Assembly: GCA_002409445.1 (NCBI GenBank)
Contig: DHNJ01000226.1
Coordinates: 1 to 9,504 of the forward strand
Direction of reading: 5' to 3'
Length of the DNA stretch: 9,504 bases
DNA from: Armatimonadetes bacterium UBA5419
GTDB lineage: Bacteria > Armatimonadota > UBA10988
A model generated the notes under the pieces. That model searched no databases. It was not told where the DNA came from and saw nothing but the letters and a program-made list of their open reading frames with translations. Below are positions 1-7,016 of the stretch, piece after piece. Both the position numbers and the translations under genes were made by a program. Position 1 is the stretch's first letter, and the number at the start of each line of letters is the position of its first letter.

Positions 1-40
1 CCGGGCGGGGCGCGCCCGCCCGGGGGCCCCCCCCCCCCCC
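1..40. repeat. All-G/C edge: 9-bp-arm hairpin followed by a 14-base C run
   Basis: The first 40 bases contain no A or T. CCGGGCGGG (1-9) and CCCGCCCGG (15-23) are perfect inverted arms around a 5-base loop, and 27-40 is an uninterrupted C run. Read in the frame of the following gene, the C run would give a proline stretch. This looks like a contig end or error-prone sequence, so the reading frame left of position 41 should not be trusted. Confidence 0.7.
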
Positions 41-1525
41 AGCCAGCCACCGACCGGCGCGGCCGACGCCGTGGCGCTCGACCTGGCGCGGGGCGAGGCC
101 GAGAGCGTGCAGCTGACCCTGCGCGCGGCGCCGGGCACGGACTACCGCGATCTGCGCCTCGAGGCGGAGCCGCTGGTCGGGCCGGGTGGGGCGACCCTTG
201 CCGCGCCCGAGTGGCAGCAGGTCGGCTACGTCTGGCTGGACCACCTGCAGCCGCACCCCGCCGACCCGGGCGCGCGGGCGGGCTGGTGGCCGGACCCGCT
301 GCTGCCGGTCGACCGCTTCGACCTCGACCCGGGCTTCACGCAGGCGCTCTGGGTCACCGTCCGCGCCCCCGCCGGCCAGGCGCCGGGCGAGTACAGCGGG
401 GCGCTGCGGCTGGTCGGCCCAGCGGGCGAGCTGCATCGCGTCGCCCTGACGGTCACCGTCCACCCGTTCACGCTGCCGATGCGGCCGAGCCTGAAGACGG
501 CCTTCGCGCTGATGGACGGGTTCCTGGAGCGGGTCTACGGCCGCGAGCGGCTGCCCGAGATCCGGCGGCGCTACGGCGACTTCGTGCTCGACCATCGCCT
601 GGCCGTCGACGACATCAGCCGCACCGACCCACCCGACCTGGACGACCTGCGCGCCTGGGACGACCGGCAGAGCTACTTCAACGTGCTGAACCTGGTCGAG
701 CAGCGCGGCGACGCGGCGTGGCGCTGTTGGTCGGAGCTCGACTGGTACACACCGGAGCACTTGGCCGAGCTCGAAGCGCGCTTGGCCGACTACGTGCCGC
801 GGATGCGCGCCGCGGGCCTAGAGGCGCCGGCCTACGTCTACACCTTCGACGAACGGGGCGAGGAGTTCTACCCGACCATCCGCGAGGTCTTCGGCATGGT
901 CCGCGAACGGTTCGGGCTGCGCACCTTCAGCACCGCGCGCGTGCCGCAAGACCCCGCCGTGCTGAGCGACCTGCAGATCGACGCCATCTGCCCGCTGACC
1001 CCGGGCTACGACCGCGAGGCCGCCGACCGCTGCCGCGCCGCCGGCCACGAGGTCTGGGCCTACGTCTGCCTCGGCCCGCGCTACCCGAACGCCAACTTCC
1101 TCGCCGACCACCCGCTGGTCGAGTCGCGGGTGATTTGGTGGCAGGCGTTCGACCAGCGCGTCGATGGGTTCTTGCTGTGGGGCCTCAACATCTGGGATCT
1201 GCCGGGCAACGACCGGCCGCTCGACCTGAGCGCCGGCCCACGGGTCGACTGGAGCATCACCACCGGCGGCGAGTACGCCTGGCTGCACGGTGATGGGCGG
1301 CTGCTGTACGCCGGTCCGGATGGGCCGGTCGGCAGCGTGCGGCTGGCCAACATCCGCGACGGGCTGGAGGACTACGAGTACCTGCGTCTGGCCACCGAGC
1401 GGGACCCGGTGACGGCCACGGCGGTGCTCGCGCGCATCACCACCGGCTGGAGCGACTTCAGTCGCGAGCCGGACGCCGTGCGGGCGGCGCGCGCGGAGCT
1501 GGCCCAGATCATCGGCGCCGAGTAG
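2..1525 (+). CDS. DUF4091 / GH123-like glycosidase-type protein, 5' partial
   Basis: Probable carbohydrate-active protein of the DUF4091 family, related to glycoside hydrolase family 123; substrate unknown. Residues are numbered from the GTG at 71, which is probably not the true start: the frame stays open to the window edge, and the first residues (RGEAESVQL, residues 7-15) look like the interior of the N-terminal beta domain of this family. Residues 1-135 look like a beta-sandwich, followed by a TIM-barrel-like part. Y257-T-F-D260-E261 resembles the adjacent Asp-Glu pair used by GH123 in substrate-assisted catalysis. A Trp-rich strand (LLWGLNIWD) and the C-terminal hallmark LLYAGPDG (411-418) ... 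NIRDGLEDYEYL (427-438) identify DUF4091 well. Any signal peptide would lie upstream. It ends in TAG, 3 bp from the stop of the opposing glycosidase-like gene. The family is confident; enzymatic activity is inferred. Confidence 0.85.
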   Translation, partial: RAGRARPGAPPPPSQPPTGAADAVALDLARGEAESVQLTLRAAPGTDYRDLRLEAEPLVGPGGATLAAPEWQQVGYVWLDHLQPHPADPGARAGWWPDPLLPVDRFDLDPGFTQALWVTVRAPAGQAPGEYSGALRLVGPAGELHRVALTVTVHPFTLPMRPSLKTAFALMDGFLERVYGRERLPEIRRRYGDFVLDHRLAVDDISRTDPPDLDDLRAWDDRQSYFNVLNLVEQRGDAAWRCWSELDWYTPEHLAELEARLADYVPRMRAAGLEAPAYVYTFDERGEEFYPTIREVFGMVRERFGLRTFSTARVPQDPAVLSDLQIDAICPLTPGYDREAADRCRAAGHEVWAYVCLGPRYPNANFLADHPLVESRVIWWQAFDQRVDGFLLWGLNIWDLPGNDRPLDLSAGPRVDWSITTGGEYAWLHGDGRLLYAGPDGPVGSVRLANIRDGLEDYEYLRLATERDPVTATAVLARITTGWSDFSREPDAVRAARAELAQIIGAE

Positions 1526-1528
1526 GCG

Positions 1529-3688
1529 TCAGAGGCCGACCAGATCGAGCCCCCAAACCAGCCGCGGCCCACCATCCAGGCGCAGGGTGACCTCGCCGCC
1601 TGCGGCGGCCAGCGTCGTCTCGCGCCCGATGCAGTCGACGACCTGGACGGTCGCGCCGGCGGCCGGCAGGTTGCGCTCGACGGTCGTCGTCCAGTGCTCG
1701 ACCCACGGCTCCAGCGCGGCATAGGTCTCGCTGCGCTCGCTCTGCTGGTAGCCGTCGGTGCGGTCCCAGAGGATGGCCAGCGGCCCGCGCGGGGTGGTGA
1801 AGGCGAGGCCGTGGGTCTCGGTGCCGGGGAAGGTCAGGCGGCGGTCGAAGCTGGCGCCGTCGAGGGCGGCGGCGATGGCCTGGTAGGCGAGCAGCGTCGG
1901 CTTGGCGGCGCCGTGGCGGTCCAGCATGCCGAAGTAGTACTCGGAGTCGGTGGGGTCGACGCCTCCGACGTCGTACCAGACGCTGTCGTGCAGCTGGTAG
2001 ATGTAGGCCGCCTCGACGCCGGCCGCGGCGGCCAGGGCGTAGGCCAGCATGATGTTCTCGGGCGCGCGCCGCTCGCTGTCGTGCCACCAGGAGTTCGGCG
2101 CGGTGCAGGCGTAGATCTCGGTCAGGTGGATGGGCTTCGCGCCGTGACGCTCGGCGGTCGCGAGCAGCTCTTCGAGCGAGGAGAGGTAGGTCCAGCCTTG
2201 GCCCAGGGCGTCGGCGGTGATGTTGCCGCGGCCGAGGTGGTAGGCGATGCCGTCGAGCGCGGGCCAGCCGCCAGCCGCGGCGACCGCATCGAGCGAGCCG
2301 GCGCCGTGGAAGCCGTTGGCGAAGCCGATGCTCAGCAGCTTGGTGCGAAAGCCCTCGGCCGCCCGCAGACGCTGGATGGACAGCAGCCACTCGTCGACGT
2401 AGGGTTGGACCCACTCGGGGTGGTTGACGAAGTCCAGCTCGTTGCCCAGCTCCCAGTAGAGGCTGCCCTCGGCGTCGGCCGCGGCGAGCATTTCGCGCTG
2501 GTAGGCGGCCCGCTCGGTCTCGCTGCGGTTGGCCCAGTCGTTCAGGCTCAGTCCGTTGTGGCGGTTGGTCCGCCCGCCGAAGGCGGCGGCCTGCGCGGCG
2601 GTGCCGCTGCGTAGCCAGCTGACGCCGATCTTGCCGCACAGCTCCATCACCGCCGCCTCGCTGGGCACCGGGAACCAGGCGGCCAGGCCCATCAGGCTGG
2701 TGTCCCGGTGGGCGAAGGTGCGCGGGGCGAGGGTAGTCAGCGTGGTGCGCGCGAACTCGACGTCGTCGCCCGCGCGTGCCTCGACCTCGACAAAGTAAAT
2801 GCCATGCTGGTCCCGCGGCAGGGCGAGCGCCAGCTCGGCACGCCCGCCGGCCGGGAGGGGCAGGGTCCGCGCGTGCCGCAGTACCTCCGCGCCGTCGAAG
2901 TCGCGCACGACCACGGTCACGCTCAACGCCGGGCGGTCCACGTCGCTGGTCTCACCGACGACGGTGGTCAGCCGCGGGGCGCCGCTGCCCTCGTCCCAGA
3001 GGTTGAACGGCTGGCTCGTGGTGGTGGTCACGTACAGCCCGCGGCCGGCGAGGCGGGCGGGCAGCTCGTGGACGGCCTTGTCGCTGGACGGCACCAGCGT
3101 GTAGGTGCCTACCGCCGTCCAGGCGCCGGGCTGGCCCTCGACGGCGAACATCGGCACATGTTGGGCGGTGGGGTTGGCCCAGTTGTGGTTGCCGGTAACC
3201 GCCTCGACCAGTGTCCAGCGCGGGCTGGTGAAGGGGCGCCAGACGCCGTCCGGCTCCTCGTGCGGCACCCCGCCGTGCTCGTGACGGACCCAGTGGCCGG
3301 CCTTGATCAGCTCGCCGTGCGTGGACTCCAGGGCGCGCCGTAGGTACATCGTCCCGGCAACGTTGGTCCCCGGCGGCGCGGTGAGATGGTAGGTCGCGGT
3401 GAGTTGCCGGCCGTCGAGGCGGAACTCGGCCCAGACGTTGCTGTCGGTGGCGAGGTCGTCGTGAAGCGCGTAGTCGACGCGCAGGCTGCCCGCGTCGGTC
3501 AGCGTTGCCGTGCCGCCGGTGGCCTGCAGCGGCGCCCAGCTAAGGTCGAGGCCGTCGAGCGCGAGCAATGGCAGGCCGGCGGCCGTGGCGACGGTGACGC
3601 CGCCGGCGCCGAAGCTCAACTGCAGGTCGTCGTTGGCGAGCTGCGCCTGGCCGAGGGTGAGGGCGCAGAGGAGTAGGCCGGTGGTCAA
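1529..3688 (-). CDS. Secreted clan GH-A-like glycoside hydrolase
   Basis: Probable exported glycosidase, 719 aa. The start is TTG at 3688, with GGGAG (3699-3695) 6 nt upstream. The N-terminus MTTGLLLCALTLGQA then QLAND reads as a short signal peptide. About residues 20-320 are beta-rich, a TIM-barrel-like region spans about 330-600, and a beta-sandwich tail follows. YWELGN-E417-LD matches the Asn-Glu acid/base motif at the end of strand 4 in clan GH-A. HLT-E524-IYA, 107 residues later, fits the strand-7 nucleophile, as in GH39, GH5 or GH79-like enzymes. The exact family cannot be assigned by eye and the substrate is unknown. It converges on the DUF4091 gene and diverges from the Gfo/Idh/MocA gene, so the region between 3688 and 3784 probably drives both. 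The retaining mechanism is inferred from the two glutamates. Confidence 0.8.
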   Translation of the reverse strand: MTTGLLLCALTLGQAQLANDDLQLSFGAGGVTVATAAGLPLLALDGLDLSWAPLQATGGTATLTDAGSLRVDYALHDDLATDSNVWAEFRLDGRQLTATYHLTAPPGTNVAGTMYLRRALESTHGELIKAGHWVRHEHGGVPHEEPDGVWRPFTSPRWTLVEAVTGNHNWANPTAQHVPMFAVEGQPGAWTAVGTYTLVPSSDKAVHELPARLAGRGLYVTTTTSQPFNLWDEGSGAPRLTTVVGETSDVDRPALSVTVVVRDFDGAEVLRHARTLPLPAGGRAELALALPRDQHGIYFVEVEARAGDDVEFARTTLTTLAPRTFAHRDTSLMGLAAWFPVPSEAAVMELCGKIGVSWLRSGTAAQAAAFGGRTNRHNGLSLNDWANRSETERAAYQREMLAAADAEGSLYWELGNELDFVNHPEWVQPYVDEWLLSIQRLRAAEGFRTKLLSIGFANGFHGAGSLDAVAAAGGWPALDGIAYHLGRGNITADALGQGWTYLSSLEELLATAERHGAKPIHLTEIYACTAPNSWWHDSERRAPENIMLAYALAAAAGVEAAYIYQLHDSVWYDVGGVDPTDSEYYFGMLDRHGAAKPTLLAYQAIAAALDGASFDRRLTFPGTETHGLAFTTPRGPLAILWDRTDGYQQSERSETYAALEPWVEHWTTTVERNLPAAGATVQVVDCIGRETTLAAAGGEVTLRLDGGPRLVWGLDLVGL

Positions 3689-3694
3689 GGTGGG

Positions 3695-3699
3695 CTCCC
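3695..3699 (-). promoter_or_regulatory. Ribosome binding site supporting the TTG start at 3688
   Basis: On the minus strand GGGAG is followed by CCCACC and then TTG. The 6-nt spacing is good and decides for the rare TTG start, which also places a hydrophobic signal-like sequence at the N-terminus. Confidence 0.6.
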
Positions 3700-3712
3700 G
3701 GGCTGTGGCCGG

Positions 3713-3741
3713 AGTGTAGCAGGTCGGGCGGGGGAGGGAAA
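3713..3741 (-). promoter_or_regulatory. Weak sigma70-type promoter candidate for the GH-A-like gene
   Basis: Minus strand: TTTCCC (3741-3736, 3 of 6 to TTGACA), a 17-nt spacer, then TACACT (3718-3713, 4 of 6 to TATAAT). A transcript starting near 3706 would have a leader of about 18 nt containing the ribosome binding site. No matching plus-strand promoter for the divergent oxidoreductase gene is apparent in the same interval. Confidence 0.3.
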
Positions 3742-3783
3742 CGGCCGAGCGGGGCGAACCGGCGCGTGAAGGGAGCTAGGCAG

Positions 3784-4791
3784 ATGGTTAAGGTAGGCGT
3801 GATCGGTGTTGGCAGCATGGGCACGACGCACCTGGACGCGTACGCGCGCGTCGCCGAGGCGCAAGTCGTGGCGGTGGCCGACCTGATCGAGGAGCGGCGG
3901 ACTGGGCGCGCGTCGGCCAAGGGCAACATCGAGGGCCAGGCCGTCGGCGGCCACGACTTCAGCAGTTTCGCGCAGTACGACGAGGGCCACAAGCTGATCG
4001 CCGACCCGAATGTCGAGCTGGTCGATGTTTGTCTGCCGACGCCGCTGCACCATGAGTACGTGCTGGCGGCGCTGGCGGCGGGCAAACACGTCTGCGTCGA
4101 GAAGCCGTTCGCCCTCAACAGCCAGCAGGCGGCCGAGATGGTTGCCGCGGCGGAGAAGGGGCCGGGCCTGCTGATGTGCGCGCTGTGCATGCGCTTCTGG
4201 CCGGCCTGGGCGTGGCTCAAAGAGGCGGTCGACGCGGGCACCTACGGGCCCGTGCGCTCCGCGTTCTTCCGCCGCGTGGCCAGCCACCCCGGGCGCAGCT
4301 TCTACCTCGACGGCGCGCAGAGCGGCGGCGCGGCGCTCGACCTGCACGTCCACGATGCCGACTTCGTGCAGTACGTCTTCGGCCTGCCCGAGGCGGTCTA
4401 CAGCCGCGGCTACAGCAAGCCAACCAGCGCGGTGGACCACCAGATCACCCACTACCTGTACCCCAACGTCCCGCTGGTCGTCGCCGAGGGCGGCTGGGCC
4501 ATGCAGGCGGGCTACGGGTTCAAGATGCAGTACGAGATCAACTTCGAGGACGCTACGGTCGTCTTCGACATCAGCCAGGGCGAGAACCAGCTCAAGCTCA
4601 TCCGGGACGGCAACACCGAGGTGATCAGGGCGCCGGGCGCCGGCTACGAGTACGAGCTGCGCTACCTGGTCGACTGCATCCAGCGCGGCGTGCAGCCGGT
4701 GCAGGCCAGCGCGGCGAGCGCGGCGGACACCGTGCGGCTGATCGAGGCCGAGGTGGCCAGCGTCCGCGGCGGCGAGATCGTCCGGCTGTAG
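3784..4791 (+). CDS. Gfo/Idh/MocA family NAD(P)-dependent oxidoreductase
   Basis: Cytoplasmic NAD(P)-dependent dehydrogenase acting on a sugar, inositol or related polyol; exact substrate unknown. The ATG at 3784 is chosen over the in-frame GTG at 3766 because AAGGGAG (3769-3775) lies 8 nt upstream and the protein then opens directly with the Rossmann strand MVKVGVIGVGSMG. The length is 335 aa, normal for the family. V-E106-K107-P108 is the family EKP motif. G181-G182...D186-L-H188-V-H190-D-A-D193 matches the GGxxxDxxxHxxD catalytic segment; the conserved His is the presumed catalytic residue. The C-terminal half is the alpha/beta substrate-binding domain. It diverges from the glycosidase-like gene and is followed by a strong hairpin. 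Such enzymes often sit with xylose-isomerase-like proteins, one of which is encoded at 6202-6996. Family assignment is firm. Confidence 0.93.
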   Translation: MVKVGVIGVGSMGTTHLDAYARVAEAQVVAVADLIEERRTGRASAKGNIEGQAVGGHDFSSFAQYDEGHKLIADPNVELVDVCLPTPLHHEYVLAALAAGKHVCVEKPFALNSQQAAEMVAAAEKGPGLLMCALCMRFWPAWAWLKEAVDAGTYGPVRSAFFRRVASHPGRSFYLDGAQSGGAALDLHVHDADFVQYVFGLPEAVYSRGYSKPTSAVDHQITHYLYPNVPLVVAEGGWAMQAGYGFKMQYEINFEDATVVFDISQGENQLKLIRDGNTEVIRAPGAGYEYELRYLVDCIQRGVQPVQASAASAADTVRLIEAEVASVRGGEIVRL

Positions 4792-4803
4792 GTGCCCCGG
4801 CAC
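4792..4803 (+). other. Small hairpin directly after the oxidoreductase stop codon
   Basis: GTGCC (4792-4796) and GGCAC (4799-4803) are perfect inverted arms beginning at the first base after the stop. In RNA a 4-bp stem with the tetraloop CCCG is more likely than a 2-base loop. It precedes the larger hairpin at 4819-4850. Confidence 0.4.
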
Positions 4804-4818
4804 GGCGTTGAGTATTGG

Positions 4819-4850
4819 CGGCGGGGCTGGGCGGCGACCCGGCCCCGCCG
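4819..4850 (+). terminator. Strong GC hairpin without a T run (terminator- or attenuator-like)
   Basis: CGGCGGGGC (4819-4827) pairs perfectly with GCCCCGCCG (4842-4850). A U.G wobble and GGG/CCC extend the stem to about 13 bp with a six-base loop (CGGCGA). There is no T tract, so it is not a canonical intrinsic terminator. It lies 27 bases after the oxidoreductase stop and only 4 bases before the GGAGG of the VOC gene. It could therefore terminate inefficiently, protect the upstream mRNA 3' end, or modulate initiation of the downstream gene. Confidence 0.5.
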
Positions 4851-4865
4851 GCGTGGAGGTGCGTG

Positions 4866-5267
4866 ATGCCTGACGCGCTGACGGCGGTCTGCCTCGGTGT
4901 GGCGGACCTGGGCCGGTCCATCCGCTTCTACCGCGACGGCCTCGGCTGGTCAACCGACTCCCCACCCGGCGCTCCCATCGCCTTCTTTGACTTCGCCGGC
5001 ACCCGCCTGGCCCTGCTCCCGGCCGAACGCCTCGCCGACTACCTCGGCCTCCCCGCGCCCCCGCCCCAGGCCGCCGGCGCCGCCTACATCTCCCTGCACT
5101 TGGCAAGTCCCGCCGAGGTCGTAGCCCTCCTCGCCCGCGCCGAATCCGCCGGTGCCACCCTCCTCCGCCCCCTCGCCCCAACCTTCTGGGGTGGCCACTA
5201 CGCCACCTTCTCCGACCCGGACGGGCATGTGTGGGAGGTGGCGTGTGGGGGTGGGGGTGCGGTCTAG
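4866..5267 (+). CDS. VOC superfamily (glyoxalase/bleomycin-resistance fold) protein
   Basis: Small cytoplasmic protein of the vicinal oxygen chelate superfamily, 133 aa, the usual length for two beta-alpha-beta-beta-beta modules. ATG at 4866 is preferred: GGAGG (4855-4859) is 6 nt upstream. An in-frame GTG sits immediately before it, and a TTG further upstream would run through the hairpin. Module 1 contains GVADLGRSIRFYRDGLGW (11-28). Module 2 ends in FSDPDGHVWEVA (115-126), with E124 at the usual C-terminal metal-ligand position. The usual first-strand ligand position looks hydrophobic, so metal binding and glyoxalase activity are doubtful. The tail after WEVA is Gly-rich. Codon use differs from the oxidoreductase before it: 11 of 17 Leu codons are CTC, whereas the neighbour mostly uses CTG. 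Its stop overlaps that of metF. The fold is confident; the reaction is unknown. Confidence 0.88.
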   Translation: MPDALTAVCLGVADLGRSIRFYRDGLGWSTDSPPGAPIAFFDFAGTRLALLPAERLADYLGLPAPPPQAAGAAYISLHLASPAEVVALLARAESAGATLLRPLAPTFWGGHYATFSDPDGHVWEVACGGGGAV

Positions 5268-6172
5268 CGCTCCCAGACGGCGGCGTTGCGGAGGCCGAGG
5301 GTGCGGTAGATTTCGCGGGTGGCGTTGCTGCGGTTGAGGGTGTAGAAGTGGAGGCCGCGGACGTTGTGGTCGAGGAGGTCGCGGCACTGCTCGGTGGCCC
5401 AATGGAGGCCGACGCTGGTCACGGCTTCGGGGTCGTCTTCGACGCGGGCCAGCGCGCGCAGGAGCGGCGCAGGGAAGCGGGCGCCGGCGGCCAGTTCGGC
5501 CATGCGCCGCAGGCCGGACATGCTGGCGACCGGCATGATCCCCGCGAGGATCGGCACGGTGATGCCGGCCAGTAGGCAGCGGTCGCGGAAGTCGTAGAAG
5601 TCGCGGTTGTCGAAGAACATCTGGGTCACGATGTAGTCCGCGCCCGCGTCGACCTTGGCCTTGAGGTAGTCCATCTCGCGCAGCCGGTTGGGCGTGTCGG
5701 GGTGGCCCTCGGGGAAGCCGGCGACGCCGACGCCGAAGCCGCGCGGTTCGCCTGGATGGCGGTACTCGCGGAGGAAGGTGACCAACTGGGCGGCGTGGCG
5801 GAAGGCGTCGGCGCCGCGGTCGTAGTCGGGCTGGTCGCGTGGCGGGTCGCCGCCGAGGGCGAGCACCGCGCTGACACCAGCCGCGGCGTAGCGCCCGACG
5901 ATCTCCTCCAGCTCACCGGCCGAGTGCCCGACGCAGGTCAGGTGCGGGATGGCATCGAGCGTGGTCTCGGCACCGATGCGCTCGACCAGTGCGTGCGTCA
6001 GCTCACGCGTGGCGCCGCCCGCGCCGTAGGTCACCGAGACGAACGACGGCGCGAGCGGCTCAAGCTCGGCGATCGTCGCGTAGAGCGTCTCGGCGGCCTC
6101 GGCGCTGCGCGGGGGGAAGAACTCGAACGAACTGGTGACCCGGCCCGCGGCCAGGACGTCGCGGATATGCAT
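5264..6172 (-). CDS. metF: 5,10-methylenetetrahydrofolate reductase
   Basis: Cytoplasmic FAD-dependent TIM-barrel enzyme reducing 5,10-methylene-THF to 5-methyl-THF, the methyl donor for methionine synthesis. It has 302 aa, close to the bacterial catalytic-domain length (about 296 in E. coli), with no C-terminal regulatory domain. FEFFPP (16-21) carries the conserved Glu (E17). VTYGAGG, LGG-D109-PP (FAD-binding Asp equivalent), T-Q184-MFFD (folate-contacting Gln region) and the C-terminal RGLHFYTLN are all present. The start is ATG at 6172 with AGGGG four bases upstream, a rather short spacing. The gene follows the sugar isomerase gene on the same strand by 29 bp, which suggests co-transcription. 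Its stop shares a CTAG palindrome with the convergent VOC gene. Assignment is firm; the electron donor (NADH or other) cannot be told from sequence. Confidence 0.96.
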   Translation of the reverse strand: MHIRDVLAAGRVTSSFEFFPPRSAEAAETLYATIAELEPLAPSFVSVTYGAGGATRELTHALVERIGAETTLDAIPHLTCVGHSAGELEEIVGRYAAAGVSAVLALGGDPPRDQPDYDRGADAFRHAAQLVTFLREYRHPGEPRGFGVGVAGFPEGHPDTPNRLREMDYLKAKVDAGADYIVTQMFFDNRDFYDFRDRCLLAGITVPILAGIMPVASMSGLRRMAELAAGARFPAPLLRALARVEDDPEAVTSVGLHWATEQCRDLLDHNVRGLHFYTLNRSNATREIYRTLGLRNAAVWER

Positions 6173-6201
6173 CGTGCCCCTAGTATAGGCGCCGGCGGGC
6201 G

Positions 6202-6996
6202 CTAACCGGCGATCAGCTGCTGGATGAAGCGCGCGTTCTCAGCGTGCTCCTCCCAGGTGCCGGACATCTCGGAGATGAGCGGCCCGTCGTAGCCGATGTC
6301 GCGCAGCGCGGCCATGACCAGCGGCCAGTTGCAGTCGCCGACCGACAGCAGCGCCGGCCAGTCCCAGTGCGGGCGGCGGCGGAAGTTCTTGACGTGGACC
6401 TTCTTGATGTGCGGGCCGAGGATGCGGATCCACTGCTCGGGCCAGGCAAAGGCGAGCATGTTGCCCGTGTCCATGTAGAAGCCGATGTACGGGTGATCGG
6501 CCTCGTCGAGCGCCGCGCGCATCTCCAGCGGGCTGAGGAACGCGTCGTTCCAGACGTACTCGACCGCCAGGTTGACCTCGTACTTGTCGGCGATCGGCCG
6601 CAGGCGCTTGAGGCCCTCGGTCACCCGCCGCAGGACCAGGTCGTAGGGGTGCTCCGGCGTGACGCCACCGGGCACGAGCAGGATGGTGTCGAAACCGAGA
6701 TACTTGGCGACGCGGGCCGCCTCCGCGGTCGTCGCGATGTACTCCTCGACGTCCGCCTCGACGCCGGTGGCCAAGCTGCCGCGGATGCCGCCGGCGCCGC
6801 ACATCGACAGCATCTCGATGCCCGCCGCCTCAAACTGGGCGCGCACGACATCCATCTGCAGCTCGTCGACGCCGGGGTAGAGGTAGTCGGTGAACAACAA
6901 CTCCATGCCCGTGTAGCCGGCGGCCTTGATCTTGTCGAGCACCTCCGGCAGCGTCCCGTCCCCACGACAAACCAGATGCGTGATACCAACCGTCAT
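6202..6996 (-). CDS. Sugar phosphate isomerase/epimerase (xylose isomerase-like TIM barrel)
   Basis: Cytoplasmic metal-dependent sugar isomerase or epimerase of the AP-endonuclease-2/xylose-isomerase-like TIM-barrel family, 264 aa; substrate unknown. The ATG at 6996 is chosen over an in-frame start at 7026 because GGGAGAGG (7009-7002) is well placed and the protein then begins MTVGITHLV on the first strand. The expected metal ligands are all there in order and spacing: E146 (AVEY), D176 (YMDTGN), H201 (VHVKN) and E243 (LISEM), as in tagatose-3-epimerase-type enzymes. These families commonly accompany Gfo/Idh/MocA oxidoreductases, such as the one at 3784-4791, although here that gene is on the other strand and separated by two genes. 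It is probably the first gene of a two-gene unit with metF and has its own promoter candidate. Family firm, activity inferred. Confidence 0.92.
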   Translation of the reverse strand: MTVGITHLVCRGDGTLPEVLDKIKAAGYTGMELLFTDYLYPGVDELQMDVVRAQFEAAGIEMLSMCGAGGIRGSLATGVEADVEEYIATTAEAARVAKYLGFDTILLVPGGVTPEHPYDLVLRRVTEGLKRLRPIADKYEVNLAVEYVWNDAFLSPLEMRAALDEADHPYIGFYMDTGNMLAFAWPEQWIRILGPHIKKVHVKNFRRRPHWDWPALLSVGDCNWPLVMAALRDIGYDGPLISEMSGTWEEHAENARFIQQLIAG

Positions 6997-7016
6997 GCTG
7001 ACCTCTCCCTGACGGC

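Noticed and set aside
1694..2614. Long plus-strand open frame opposite the GH-A-like gene
   Set aside because: Its translation is Gly/Val/Ala/Gln-rich without family motifs, and it is the antisense shadow of a gene with a clear signal peptide and catalytic Glu residues. Such frames are common at this GC content.
3685..5181. Minus-strand open frame of about 500 codons opposite the oxidoreductase and VOC genes
   Set aside because: Both plus-strand genes have full family motifs and ribosome binding sites. The antisense translation is low-complexity Arg/Gly/Ala/Pro and shows no domain.
6182..6187. TATACT on the minus strand, 9 bases before metF, as a -10 box
   Set aside because: No acceptable -35 lies 16-18 nt upstream; that position falls in the end of the isomerase gene. 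It would also make metF almost leaderless although it has a plausible ribosome binding site.
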